This document shows, one piece after another, positions 10,858 to 20,259 of a DNA stretch of 64,000 bases. The first letter of the stretch is position 1. Each line of letters starts with the position of its first letter. Source of the DNA: Wyeomyia smithii (Eukaryota; Arthropoda; Insecta; Diptera; Culicidae); assembly GCF_029784165.1 (NCBI RefSeq), contig NC_073695.1, positions 138,288,285 through 138,352,284 on the forward strand, given 5' to 3'. The position numbers and the translations under genes are program-made. A model generated the notes under the pieces. The model was not told the DNA's origin and ran no database searches. It worked only from the letters and a program-made list of their open reading frames with translations.

Positions 10858-12677
10858 TGTTATGTAACAATCATGTTGGTGAATTAAATTTGCATAATTA
10901 TTCTTCGTCAATTTTCGAATTTATAGCTGATCTACTATAAAGATCATGGTTAGTTGGCTAACCAGGCGCAATTACACCTTGCGTACGAGTTAGCCGTTTG
11001 AATATTTGCTCTTCCTTTAGCCTCTCATTCGCGGTGACGCAACCCAAAATCTCAAGCACGAATCTGCGACTTACTTGCTTGTTCTTATTGGTAAAATCCC
11101 AGCCAGCGCAGGTCATTAAACTCGGGAAATGAAATGGTTAGATGCATGAATCTAATGGGAAAGGGAGATGTAAACTCGGGTTGGAATTTGCCGTGGAAGT
11201 TCGTTGCAAAATTTCCGGTTTCAAACTCAAAATCTCGTTTGATCTGAGGAGCAAACCAATCTCGCTTCGATCAGATATAACTGAGCAGCGACCGATATCA
11301 GAGTGCGTGTTTTATGTTTGTACCGCGATTTTCGAAGGTTTGTGTTAGAGTGAGACTAGCTTTAGATTAGTTAGTTATGTTAAATGTTGTTTCGTTATTA
11401 GGGTTAGCGCAGTTAGGAGAAGACTATTTGGTGGAGACTTTGCGAGCAAGTGTGGTGGAAAAATAAGGTAACGCATAATTGGGTTTGGCTAATATTTATG
11501 GCTAACGGCGTCGAACAGCCGTTCGACGGCTTTTATTGATAGATTCGAAAGCGCCTGGCGAAGCTACATCCGCACCGCCAGCAAAGCCATCCACCCTCCT
11601 ACCACGCATTTTGAATATACTGCTCGCTAGGGTGCGAACCAGCCTCCGTACTGATTGGGCCGCCGATCGGACAGATCGGCTATTGCAGCTTTCGCCGTCG
11701 ACCGCCTGGTTGCGTTCCGATCCAGCCGCTGATCGGACCGATCGGCATTTGCAGCTTCAACAATTGATCGCCGCCATTGCTGACGCCGCCGTGATCGGGG
11801 CCTGAATGGCATATTGATGGTGATGAGCCGTTTGATGATTGCCGTACGGAATTAAGAAGGTCAGGTAGCCATTGACGAGTGAGTACGCTAGCTATAAAAA
11901 TCCCTGCGCAGGTTGATATAAATCAAGTTTAGCCAAGATCCCACCCTTCAGATAGCTTTATGGCGTAGCCATTAAAATCTCCACCCACGCACACTATAGT
12001 GTAATCCGTTAGTTTAGGTGGCCAAAATTAGTAGTTAGAAATGTTGTAAATATATCTGTAAAATTAATATAGTGCGTTTCCCTGTTGTGAAGTGATGTTT
12101 AAGGTGATTTAAGTGATCTAAGGTGTCTCACGTCTCGCGTTCGTTCTATTTAGTATTGATTGGTGTTACTCCAAGTGGACTGCTTGGGAATACAGTCCCC
12201 GCACTCTGGTTTCGCTAAACTGGGCAGCAATCTGATTGTTCAGAATTGGTCCAGTGAGGAGAATCACGAGTCCGGTGTTCTGAGGCTTTAGGATTATTGT
12301 CGCGAAATTCTACGGTATAATTCACTTGAGGATTGTATTAGCGTTCGAGACGGAGTACCTCAGGTTAGTGCATCTGCCATTTCGTTTCCCCCAGTTCATT
12401 CTCCTGACCCGCCCTGAGGCGGAGTTTCTGGCCGGGCAAGCCAAGACAGGCAAGTGGTCCTCTTTGAGGTGGCGCTTAAGCCACTTGCTTGAAGATACGG
12501 GGAGCGGAACTGCGGATTTGAGAGTGTGGCTTTCAGGCCCGCTACACGCTAGCCCCGCAATTGTCCTGTACACCAAACAGTTGGCTGCGAAGTCTGTGTA
12601 TAAAAAAACAGAAGGTCGAGTTCCGAATCGGAATGTAGCACCAAGGTATAAATAATAATAAATAAATGATAGAAAGA
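10858..12677. other. Unassigned 1.8 kb, LTR-like in places
   Basis: No recognised protein. TGTTATGT at 10858, a TATAAAAA box at about 11896 and downstream GT-rich sequence would fit a degraded LTR, but no partner copy is in the window. A 66-bp unit is tandemly repeated at about 11663 and 11729 (CGATCGGAC ... TTTGCAGCTT type), giving an apparent ADRTDR-LQL repeat in one frame. The open frame at 12326-12655 has no recognisable motif. Confidence 0.35.
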
Positions 12678-12795
12678 CTATTTAGGGTAACGAACGTCTT
12701 CGTCAGTGGTTTTCTTCGGCAGGTTTTCTGCAGCAATCTTATGCGAAAACCTGCCGGAGAAAACCACTGACGAGGACGTTCGATACCCTATTTAG
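12678..12795. repeat. Long hairpin, ~50-bp arms (fold-back MITE or small-RNA precursor shape)
   Basis: 12678-12726 and 12746-12795 are near-perfect reverse complements with about five mismatches (one or two allowed as G-U), around a 19-base loop. Shared core sequences are CGTCAGTGGTTTTCT and CGGCAGGTTTT. No target duplication could be assigned. Confidence 0.88.
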
Positions 12796-12869
12796 TAAAA
12801 AATATTACGTCAAATTTTAAATATTATGCTCCAATTATTGTATTTGTATTTGGGTTGTATTTGGCAATT

Positions 12870-13340
12870 GGAGGAGGTTTTCCAGAAACCGAAAGTCGCA
12901 AATTCGGATTTCAATATGAGGTATGGAGTTGATACCTGACCTCTGAACGGGTAATTAAAAATCACATTGGATAATGTTTGTCCTTTTTAGACTGGTTTCC
13001 AGAAACCGGAAGCTACTATCTAATAATTTAAAATGGCGTCTGATGATGATTTCTGGCCTCAGGGTATCACACCGCTTCCGCAAATCGCAATCGATGATAT
13101 TTGGTCATTTTAGGCTGTTGATCGGAAACTGCCGCCATCTTTGCCATCGAAATAACCAGATTAGGCAGTTCGGTCATTTAATGATGAATTTTATGATTTT
13201 ATGATTATCAGGCAACCAGAAGTGGTCATCTAGATTTAAAATGGGGTTTGAGGTCAGATTCTGGCCACTGGGTATAATCCAGGTTTCAAAAATTCATATT
13301 GAATGGTATTTGACAATTCATTGGATGCCCCTCAGAAATG
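12870..13340. repeat. Decayed tandem repeat, unit about 110-130 bp
   Basis: The block CCAGAAACCGGAAG, an AAAATGG(C/G)GT segment and TTCTGGCCtC recur at roughly 12879, 13000, 13130 and 13212 with heavy divergence. The unit resembles a repeat I remember as common in mosquito genomes, which I cannot confirm here. Confidence 0.6.
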
Positions 13341-13472
13341 ATCAGTGATATCAACTGCGTTAAAGAATTTCATTTTCACTGATGAGATCATTCAAATTAA
13401 AAGGAATAGAATTTAGATATACATTATTCATAACGTACTGAATAAAGTTGACATAAGCAATTTAAATGTATA

Positions 13473-13705
13473 TACAGGGTGTTAGTTAGCTCACTTAAAA
13501 TCGTTTAAGGGGTGATAGAATACCCTATTTTATGAAAAAATCTTTCTACGGATATGGTCAAAATTCAACTACTGCAGAGTTATTCACTTTTTCAGTTTTC
13601 GGTTATGTTTGCTTTTAAAGAGGTCTAGCACAAGAAGTATGATAGCTAGCTCATTTCTGTTAATTTCGTTGGAAAGCTGAGAAGATTTCGCAATCAATAG
13701 TGTCT
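13473..13705 (+). repeat. Dispersed repeat with ACAGGGTGT end (copy A)
   Basis: Matches 40150-40381 in the opposite orientation: the ACAGGGT end, GCTCACTTAAAATC, GGGGTGATAGA, ACTGCAGAGTTATTCACTTT, and ATCATACTTCTTGTGCTAG read on the other strand. Two diverged copies show a repeat family; its class is not evident. Confidence 0.8.
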
Positions 13706-13739
13706 TAAAAACGTCCAACTAAAGAAAATAAGAAGCACT

Positions 13740-13907
13740 TAGAAAGGAACAAATGTGAAATCAAATGTTTTGCCTTTCTCCTAGGAAGGTATAGCAATCA
13801 CTGAAAAACCTAAAGGTATAGAAGTGCTCCAAAGGGCCGAATGTCGTATGTCACTCGACTCAGTTCGACGAGCTGAGCATTTTCTGTATGTGTGTGTGGT
13901 GTGTGTG
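13740..13907 (+). repeat. Left part of an older dispersed repeat, split by element 1
   Basis: Sequence from GCCTTTCTCCTAGGAAGG to a TG-rich microsatellite. After removal of element 1 it continues directly at 24669 with more TG repeat, so both pieces form one older repeat into which element 1 inserted. Confidence 0.7.
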
Positions 13908-14399
13908 TGTAGGATATAACCTACCAGGGAATTCTTCTACTAAGTATCCCTGTACGCGCATTTGGCGCGGAATTAATACACAAGATTCACGTGGACTAAC
14001 TGACTTTATTTTCGTACATCACTACTTAAATATACCCTACCGGTAACTCAGAGAGAGAGACTTTCTCCACTCTCTGTTTACCTTACTAATCTCTTAACCT
14101 AATCTAGTACTGCTAAAGTACGGGCGGCGTTTTGTTTACAACACAAAACTTGTTTATTTTGGTTGAGTTTGTTTGCCGGTGGCACAGCAGAAGGCTGCGC
14201 GAAGTTCTTTGCCACCTGTGGCATAATCTGTTGATACATAGAGTGTTGACAGAGCCGTTCGCGGTCCTCTGTCAAGGGAACCAAATGTTTCGCCTGACTA
14301 AAGCGTAGCAGAAGGCTATGCCCTCCTAGGAACAACATTTAACTTTAATTATAAGGCTCGTGACGGAGCATTGGGTTCTTCGCAGGGTGTGACGTCACA
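13908..14399 (-). repeat. 3' LTR of element 1
   Basis: 492 bp, identical to 24177-24668 except one base (G versus A in the segment CTAAAGCRTAGCAG). On the element strand it contains a TATATTTAAG box and an AATAAA signal (about 14000-14030). The open frame at 14099-14338 is only the LTR sequence and has a twin in the other LTR. Confidence 0.95.
14388..14399. promoter_or_regulatory. CRE-type palindrome TGTGACGTCACA at the LTR terminus
   Basis: A perfect 12-base palindrome containing the ATF/CREB consensus TGACGTCA forms the outer end of U3. It recurs in the other LTR (24657-24668) and in both LTRs of element 2 (40397-40408, 50343-50354). It is also the integrase attachment end, so its conservation may reflect either role. 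Confidence 0.7.
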
Positions 14400-14731
14400 T
14401 CTGCCACCCCGCCTAGTTGGCCATTATCTAGAAGAGACAATGGTCACACGGTCTGTTCTGATGGCCGATAGGTGTGTTTTTCTCTTTTTTTTTTTTATTG
14501 CAATTATTTTTCTATTACAATTATTCTCGCGGTTTTATGCAACTATATACACCGTTGTTTTTTTATAATATGTTTTTTTTTTCTCTGGCAAATGAAATTC
14601 TGTTATTCAAAACTGTAGCACCGTTTTGAGTTTACATTATCATACATGACATTTTCCCTATTTAGAATTAACAATTGCTTGCTCGCCTGGTACGCTGTGT
14701 CGTGAAGATATCTGCTGTTCAGCTGTCGTGT
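14400..14731 (-). other. 3' end of element 1 between DcpS fragment and 3' LTR
   Basis: The purine-rich GGCGGGGTGGCAGA directly before the LTR (complement of 14400-14413) is the likely polypurine tract. An A12 tract on the element strand (T at 14485-14496), preceded by CAATAAA-like sequence, could be the tail of a captured mRNA, though other A-rich stretches lie nearby. Confidence 0.5.
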
Positions 14732-15390
14732 TTAAGCGCCGCTCGAACTGGTGTGCCTTGGTTGTGGGGGGTTTGAAACGGGAGGGTGCGTCTGGCAGTA
14801 GAGGTTCTCATCGGTTGTGGTGTCATCTGGTTCATTCAGTTCGCTCTTTGCTGCCTCAAATTTAACGTTCAATTTATCAGTTTCACTTAAAACGCAAGAG
14901 AGTGTCACTTTCCGGTAATGGTCTGGTAGCAGTTCGACATTCCCAATAACCGATGTTAGAAGGTGACTTTTCTCGCAATAAATACCCGGTGGGTCGTGCT
15001 TCAGATATGTGAAATGCACGTGTGGGTGGTAAAATGTGGGTTGATAGTGAATGTAGATTCGTAGTTGATAATTCCGTAACGTGTTTTAATTGCTTCAATG
15101 CCACGTGTTTGAATATTTTTCAGCAATGGTAAATGAGTAGCGTTTAGATCCCGCAATGACTTGATACCTCGCTGGCGCAGTAAAGCGAGTAGATAAAGTT
15201 GTTCCAATGTTTTACCATCCCATTCTAGATCCGGCAACAATATGAAGCCAATTTCCTCTGACGGATCCTCAAAAACTATGCGATCCTTCTCTTTCCGATG
15301 CTCTAGTATATTGTAAAGCCACTCTATGCTTAGCTGCTCCTTTTGTATATGAGGCAATGTCACGGTTTGATAATCTTTAACTGTCTGCGC
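14732..15390 (-). pseudogene. DcpS (scavenger mRNA decapping enzyme) C-terminal fragment inside element 1
   Basis: DcpS hydrolyses the m7GpppN cap left after 3'-5' mRNA decay. The first segment (15363-15066) includes QLSIEWLYNILEHR, RIVFEDPSEEIGFILLPDL, QLYLLALLRQRGIKSLRDL and THLPLLKNI, all typical of the family. A one-base shift near 15060 moves to the frame of 15019-14732, which begins with the HIT motif HPHVHF (human HLHVHF), so the catalytic His triad is kept, and continues to the C terminus. The N-terminal domain is absent, there is no in-frame ATG, and a stop lies just upstream. No intron interrupts it, which would fit cDNA capture. It lies in sense orientation between pol and the 3' LTR; element 2 has nothing comparable there. 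Confidence 0.85.
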
Positions 15391-15911
15391 GGGGTGTCCA
15401 ATTACCCGCTAGCATGTGTGCACATTTTCAAAGCGTAGTGCGTAAAGACCATAGTTGATTAAACACGAGCAAAATTTTATAGCGTCATTTTGCTTGTTTG
15501 GCTTTGACCTCGAATCCTCATTTGTGGAAGTCAATAATTCTCAATGAGTAATATATATTTGGAACAAATTATTACGCCCTTCGCTGTGTAGTTTGCTGTA
15601 TTCGTCTTCGCGCTGAAGTCTCGATTCTGGCTTGAGCCGCATTGATTGAGTTCTGTTGCACATCTGACCTCTTCAGGGATCAAAAACTGGATACTGCTCG
15701 TCTCCTCTTGGTAATAATGTTTGGCTTTACCTCCATCTCGACCAAAGACACCCGCCGTTCAACTCCCCTCACAACCGTCTGCTTCCCTTTTCGCGTCATA
15801 CTGGGCATTATGGTATGCCCCCATCTCAGCATCCGTTGTAATCACCTCGGTCGTCTTCGATGATCGGGAACTCGTCTCATTGTCAATTCTTAGATGCTAG
15901 CTGCCCTACTT

Positions 15912-15980
15912 AGCAAGTGGTGCATATATTTTTTTGCCATTCTTTCATCATTTTTTTTTTTGTTAATTTTTTCCACTTGC
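15912..15980 (-). ncRNA. Conserved long-range stem GCAAGTGG ... CCACTTGC
   Basis: 8-bp complementary blocks bracket about 53 bases of A-rich sequence on the element strand. Element 2 has the same pair at 49088-49161, with the loop diverged in length. Preservation of both arms in two elements suggests an RNA structure, although the two copies may simply share ancestry. Confidence 0.45.
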
Positions 15981-16510
15981 TGTTTAAAATTAATTTCACA
16001 CGCGTACGGGCTCTTATGTTCTATTATATCTTCTAATCTTCTACTTAAACACTATGCCCGTTTTTCTTTTCCTTCGGTTAACATAATTTTTCTTTTCCTA
16101 CTAAAGTGTACAATATATTTTTCTCTTGATTATATCGGATGCTATTGGTTAATCAACGTCTACATTATTCATTCTCAACGAATTTTTACTTCACAATTAT
16201 TTTTTTTCACTTGAACTCAATCCGATTTACAAAGGAAAAATCTTTTTCTAATTCTTGTGCGTTTTTTTTTTCTTTGTCAACCTCTGTTGCCCGTCGTGGC
16301 TCTTTTTCTTTTCATTAGGTGTGTTTTTTTTTTTTTTTTTGTCAACCTCTGTTGCCCGTCGTGGCTCTTTTTCTTTTCATTAAAAAATTTCTCTTTCTCA
16401 TAGCAACTCTTTCTTTTCTTTTATCGGATTTACAATTCTTTTATCCGATTTACAAAAACTCTGTAGGCCACTTTAATTATGATACTGCTGTCTCAGTCCG
16501 TCATACTTAC

Positions 16511-16601
16511 GTTCTACTTACACTTCGCCTGATATGCAGTAGTCTGCATAATACCTCTCCCCCTACCCTTCGAAGGTGCGTCTACCTGTTGCTAGTGATT
16601 C
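16511..16601 (-). other. Candidate 91-nt exon in element 1 post-pol region
   Basis: On the element strand, TTTCCTAACC with a pyrimidine tract and TTTCAG|GAATC forms a strong 3' splice site (AG at 16602-16603; branch-like CCTAAC at 16617-16622). The exon ends at GTAAGTAT (16503-16510), a consensus 5' splice site, with an alternative GTAAGT a few bases earlier. Element 2 keeps the arrangement (48198-48286, 89 nt), including GGTATTATGCAGACTACTGC. Confidence 0.65.
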
Positions 16602-17417
16602 CTGAAAGATAAGAAGGTTAGGAAATAAAAGAAAAAATTTCGCACTTCCATTCATACTGGGTTGACTACTCCCTTGTCCGTTCACCTGATACGCATTCAT
16701 CTCAATCGTTCCGGGTAGTCACTCCCGTTGTTCCCACTCGCCCAATCTTAACTTACAATAGATAGGTGGAATCTTTTAACGCCAGTAGTCCCCTCGTCTG
16801 GAAGGTTTAGCCTTCTTGTCCAAAGTCTCTCCTAGTTTTATTGTCGTTCGTTATTTAGGTCATCTCCAATACTTCATTAATCGGTTTTCTTCTCTCATTG
16901 GGCCATTAGCCATTTTTAATTAATCAAACCCCGTTCTTATTCACTGTATATTTTTCCCATGTTAACATTTGCATTTTTACAAACAAATGCTGTTCTAAAT
17001 TCTTTTAACTCCTTGCAATCGCCCTCATTGTTACTTCCCGTCCGTCTTTTATCGGGCCATTGGCCATTTTTTCCTACGTCTGCCTCGCACTAACGGGGTC
17101 ATCTGTACTCTGTGAATCTATCCCATGTTAAATTCGCATTTTATGTAAAAACGTTCCCTGTGTATTATTTACTTCTGTTTTCTGTGTTCCCACACGATAG
17201 GTTTTTTTTTTGTCTATAAATTCAACCACGTCTTTCTCCAAGTAAACGTCACGCCCTTTTGACACTTGTCCATCAAAGGCTTTCCATAATATCGGCGACT
17301 ATTCATATTTCTTCACGTCATTTTATTTCAGTATACTTTTTCATACAGCTTTAGGTGCTTGCTACTATAACCTATTTTATTTCATTTTATTTTATAACAT
17401 AGTTTAAGTTCGTATAA

Positions 17418-18449
17418 TCAGTCATAATATCGTTTAAGTCGGCTATTATGAACTTTCTCTAAACGGTTTCCGTTTTTGATTACTGTGGTCATTTCACTTG
17501 GGAATTCCACTACTTCATAAGGTCCTCTCCACATATTCTGGAGCTTTTGACCTGATCCTGTCGGGACTGATTTCACTAAAACTAAATCGCCATACATGGG
17601 CTGCCATTCATTTGCCTTTCTGTCATAAACTTGCTTGCGCTTTTCTTTTGAATCCTTTAGGTTGGCCTTCGCGTTCGCGTGGAGGTCAAAAAATATTTTT
17701 TTCATCTCTTGTGTATATGTTTCATATGTCAAATTGTCCACTCCATTCCGCTTGTAAATGGAGGTGGGAATGCGTGCTGTACGTCCATACAACAATTCGA
17801 AAGGGGTGTACCCCGTTGATGAGTTTACTGAAGTATTATACTGAAACGTAAAAAATGGGAGTAAGTTATCCCACGTGTGCGGTTTTCCGCCAATAAATTG
17901 CCTTAGGTAAGTTTTTAACTCCCGATTAGATCTTTCCACCAAATTTGCTTGTGGGTGGTACGGACTCGTCGTTATTTTCTTAATTTTCAAAATTTTGCAC
18001 ACATCTTTCATGAGTGTGCTTACAAAATTCGCACCGTTATCTGTAACTAACTCCAACGGTACGCCAAATTTGCAAATATAATTCTCTACAAAAGTCCTCG
18101 CTACCGTCTGGCTTTCTTGGTTTTCCATAGGTGCGACAGTTAAATATCTAGTTAGGTCGTCCTGCATGACCAGACCATAACGATTTCCTAAGTCGGACTC
18201 GGGTAATACTACTATATCCATGTATAATTTTTCAAATGGCTCCGATGCGGTTGGGGTGATCTGCATCGGTATCTTGTTTGATCTTCCAATTTTGTTCTTT
18301 TGGCAGGAATCACACTGCCGAACGTAGTTCTCGATATCCCGTTTCATCGTAGCCCACGTAAAAAGTGTGCCAATTCTTTGGCGCATTCGTCGCGCTCCTA
18401 CGTGCCCTCCTAAGGGTGCATCGTGAAATTCCTTTAAAATTGTTTCCAC
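17418..18449 (-). CDS. pol: Pol of element 1, integrase segment
   Basis: 343 residues read in one frame. The HHCC zinc domain (HDAPLGGHVG ... CDSCQKN) is followed by a complete catalytic core: MDIVVLPESD, VTDNGANFV and PYHPQANLVERSNREL, so the DD35E residues are all present. The C terminus (VPTGSGQKLQNMWRGPYEV ... RLKRYYD) is the usual integrase tail. It is separated from the RT-RNase H frame by a one-base shift at an A6 run (T at 18504-18509), where element 2 has the uninterrupted arrangement. Confidence 0.92.
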   Translation of the reverse strand: METILKEFHDAPLGGHVGARRMRQRIGTLFTWATMKRDIENYVRQCDSCQKNKIGRSNKIPMQITPTASEPFEKLYMDIVVLPESDLGNRYGLVMQDDLTRYLTVAPMENQESQTVARTFVENYICKFGVPLELVTDNGANFVSTLMKDVCKILKIKKITTSPYHPQANLVERSNRELKTYLRQFIGGKPHTWDNLLPFFTFQYNTSVNSSTGYTPFELLYGRTARIPTSIYKRNGVDNLTYETYTQEMKKIFFDLHANAKANLKDSKEKRKQVYDRKANEWQPMYGDLVLVKSVPTGSGQKLQNMWRGPYEVVEFPSEMTTVIKNGNRLEKVHNSRLKRYYD

Positions 18450-18486
18450 TTGATCTGGCGCAATTACTGTACGCTCGCTATTAGCA

Positions 18487-20259
18487 TTATATAATACTAT
18501 TTGTTTTTTCTAGCTTACCCGCTAGGAACTGAATCATATTCAGAACTTCCTGTTGCTTGATTTTTCTGAATGATATTAGGTGAATGACCCCGGCTGCCTT
18601 TACTGCCGTGGGGCTTTTATTGAAGCTATCTAAAAATTGTGAAAAAAATTTCCGGCAATCGATTAATGAACTTTCGCTGCCGTCTACTATGAAACCGCCC
18701 ACCTTCTTGTCTTTAAATTTGAGTACACCATCCTCTACGTAGTCTTTCAATCCTTGTGACAGCTGATACAGTGTCTGAAGTTCTCTGTACGCCGTCCGAC
18801 TGTTCAAAATGACAAGACGAGCTTCGATATTCCTCTCGTCCAATATTCTCTTCGAGACTTCCACCGTCTCACTTGGTATCAGGTCATTTGATAATGCCTG
18901 TGAAAAGTCATCATATGAAATGTTGACGAGTTGTCGCTCATCCTCGTCCTCAGCGATGTCCGCAATGTCTATGGCACTCAAATCTTGTATTGTGCCGTTC
19001 AAATCATCCGAAGCGTTCTTCTGCTGCTCTAGCAGGCGTTTCTGCTGGCGCGTAATCATGGCTATCTGCCTGTGGGGTGAACTTTCTTGCCCCTGACACG
19101 TCCCATCTGATAAACGTGACAAAAAATCGGCGACTATATTTTCGCTACCCTGTTTATACCTGATGCTGCATTCCAAACCCTGCAACTTTAGTCTCAATCT
19201 TGTCAGCGTTGGAGATGTCTCTTTGAGCCTCCAAATCGCTATAAGTGGTCTGTGGTCTGTGTAAACGATAAACCTTTGACCAAAAATGTAATGTTTGAAG
19301 TATTCTATGGCCCATACAAACGCCAATAGTTCCTTTTCTATGATATGATATCTGGTCTCTGCACCTACAAGTGCACGACTCGCGAACGCGATCGGCCGGT
19401 GCATGGATTTTTCATTCGACAGGACGGCTCCAATAGCATAATTGCTAGCGTCTGTCGTAATAACGAAAGTGTCTTGATAATCTGGCCGGACTAAAACTGG
19501 CTCTGTAATCAGCGCGTTTCTAAGGAATTCGAACGCTTCCTGACATTCTTTTCCCCACACAAATTTAGCGTCTTTCTTCAACAAATCATTCAGCGGCTTG
19601 CGCTTCTCCGCGATGTTGGGGATAAACTTCCCGTAAAAATTCACTGTTCCCAGAAATGACCTTATACCTTTTACGTTTGTGGGTGGTTTAAGGCTCTGAA
19701 TGGCCCTAATATTTGCATTGGTGGGCTTTATGCCTTCTTCATTAACGACATGACCCAAATACTCCAGTTCCTTTTTCAAAAACTGACACTTAGACGGTTC
19801 TATTTTTATGTTATGTTTACGCAAGGCTTGTAATACTTTTCGCAAGTTATCATTATGGTCGGTGATAGTGTCACCGAAAACTATAATATCATCGAGGTAG
19901 ACAAAAGCTTTCACGTCCCCTATCTCAAAGAGAACAGTATTCATAAGTTTTTGGAATGTTGAGGGGCTGTTCTTTAACCCCATCGGCATCCGTGTAAATT
20001 CGAAGTGGCCTTTGGGAGTGGAAAACGCCGTCTTAGCCGCATCTCGGCGGTCTATCGGGACTTGATAGAACCCCGATTTTAAATCAATTGAGGAGAAATA
20101 TTTTGCTCCTCCAACATTATCCAATATCTCATTTATAAGAGGTATTGGGTATACAAACGGCTTGGTAACTTCGTTCAATGATCTAAAGTCTACCACAATT
20201 CTGTATCTTTTATTTCCGTCAGCATCCGGTTTTTTTTGGTACACATAACACCGGTGCAT
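18487..20259 (-). CDS. pol: Pol of element 1, reverse transcriptase and RNase H segment
   Basis: 590 residues. RT motifs: KRYRIVVDFRSLNEV, SIDLKSGFYQVPID, the fingers-palm region FTRMPMGLKNSPSTFQ, and VYLDDIIVFGD. RNase H: ITTDASNYAIGAVL, EKELLAFVWAIEYF and YTDHRPLIA. A linker of about 150 residues leads to the integrase. The upstream frameshift lies in an A8 run (T at 20230-20237), one base longer than needed to stay in frame with the protease segment; element 2 reads through at this place. Confidence 0.92.
   Translation of the reverse strand: MHRCYVYQKKPDADGNKRYRIVVDFRSLNEVTKPFVYPIPLINEILDNVGGAKYFSSIDLKSGFYQVPIDRRDAAKTAFSTPKGHFEFTRMPMGLKNSPSTFQKLMNTVLFEIGDVKAFVYLDDIIVFGDTITDHNDNLRKVLQALRKHNIKIEPSKCQFLKKELEYLGHVVNEEGIKPTNANIRAIQSLKPPTNVKGIRSFLGTVNFYGKFIPNIAEKRKPLNDLLKKDAKFVWGKECQEAFEFLRNALITEPVLVRPDYQDTFVITTDASNYAIGAVLSNEKSMHRPIAFASRALVGAETRYHIIEKELLAFVWAIEYFKHYIFGQRFIVYTDHRPLIAIWRLKETSPTLTRLRLKLQGLECSIRYKQGSENIVADFLSRLSDGTCQGQESSPHRQIAMITRQQKRLLEQQKNASDDLNGTIQDLSAIDIADIAEDEDERQLVNISYDDFSQALSNDLIPSETVEVSKRILDERNIEARLVILNSRTAYRELQTLYQLSQGLKDYVEDGVLKFKDKKVGGFIVDGSESSLIDCRKFFSQFLDSFNKSPTAVKAAGVIHLISFRKIKQQEVLNMIQFLAGKLEKTNSII

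Larger units (their letters stand above)
15391..17417 (-). other. Post-pol region of element 1, no envelope gene recognised
   Basis: About 2 kb on the element strand with no frame above 60 residues, but parts match the corresponding region of element 2: the splice-flanked exon (16511-16601), the GCAAGTGG/CCACTTGC pair (15912-15980), and one copy of the GGCG..CGCC motif near 17289-17320. Open frames on the opposite strand are T-rich and show no protein character. Confidence 0.6.

Noticed and set aside
11536..11805. 89-residue frame with an ADRTDR repeat
   Set aside because: Explained by a 66-bp tandem DNA duplication, which is a multiple of three by chance; no other coding evidence.
14099..14338. 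79-residue frame with an identical-looking twin at 24368-24607
   Set aside because: Both lie wholly within the LTRs of element 1; the similarity is that of the LTRs, not of a gene pair.
15894..16612. Plus-strand frames rich in Phe and Leu, looking like membrane proteins
   Set aside because: They arise from T-rich sequence antisense to element 1; no conserved residues, and the homologous region of element 2 does not keep them.
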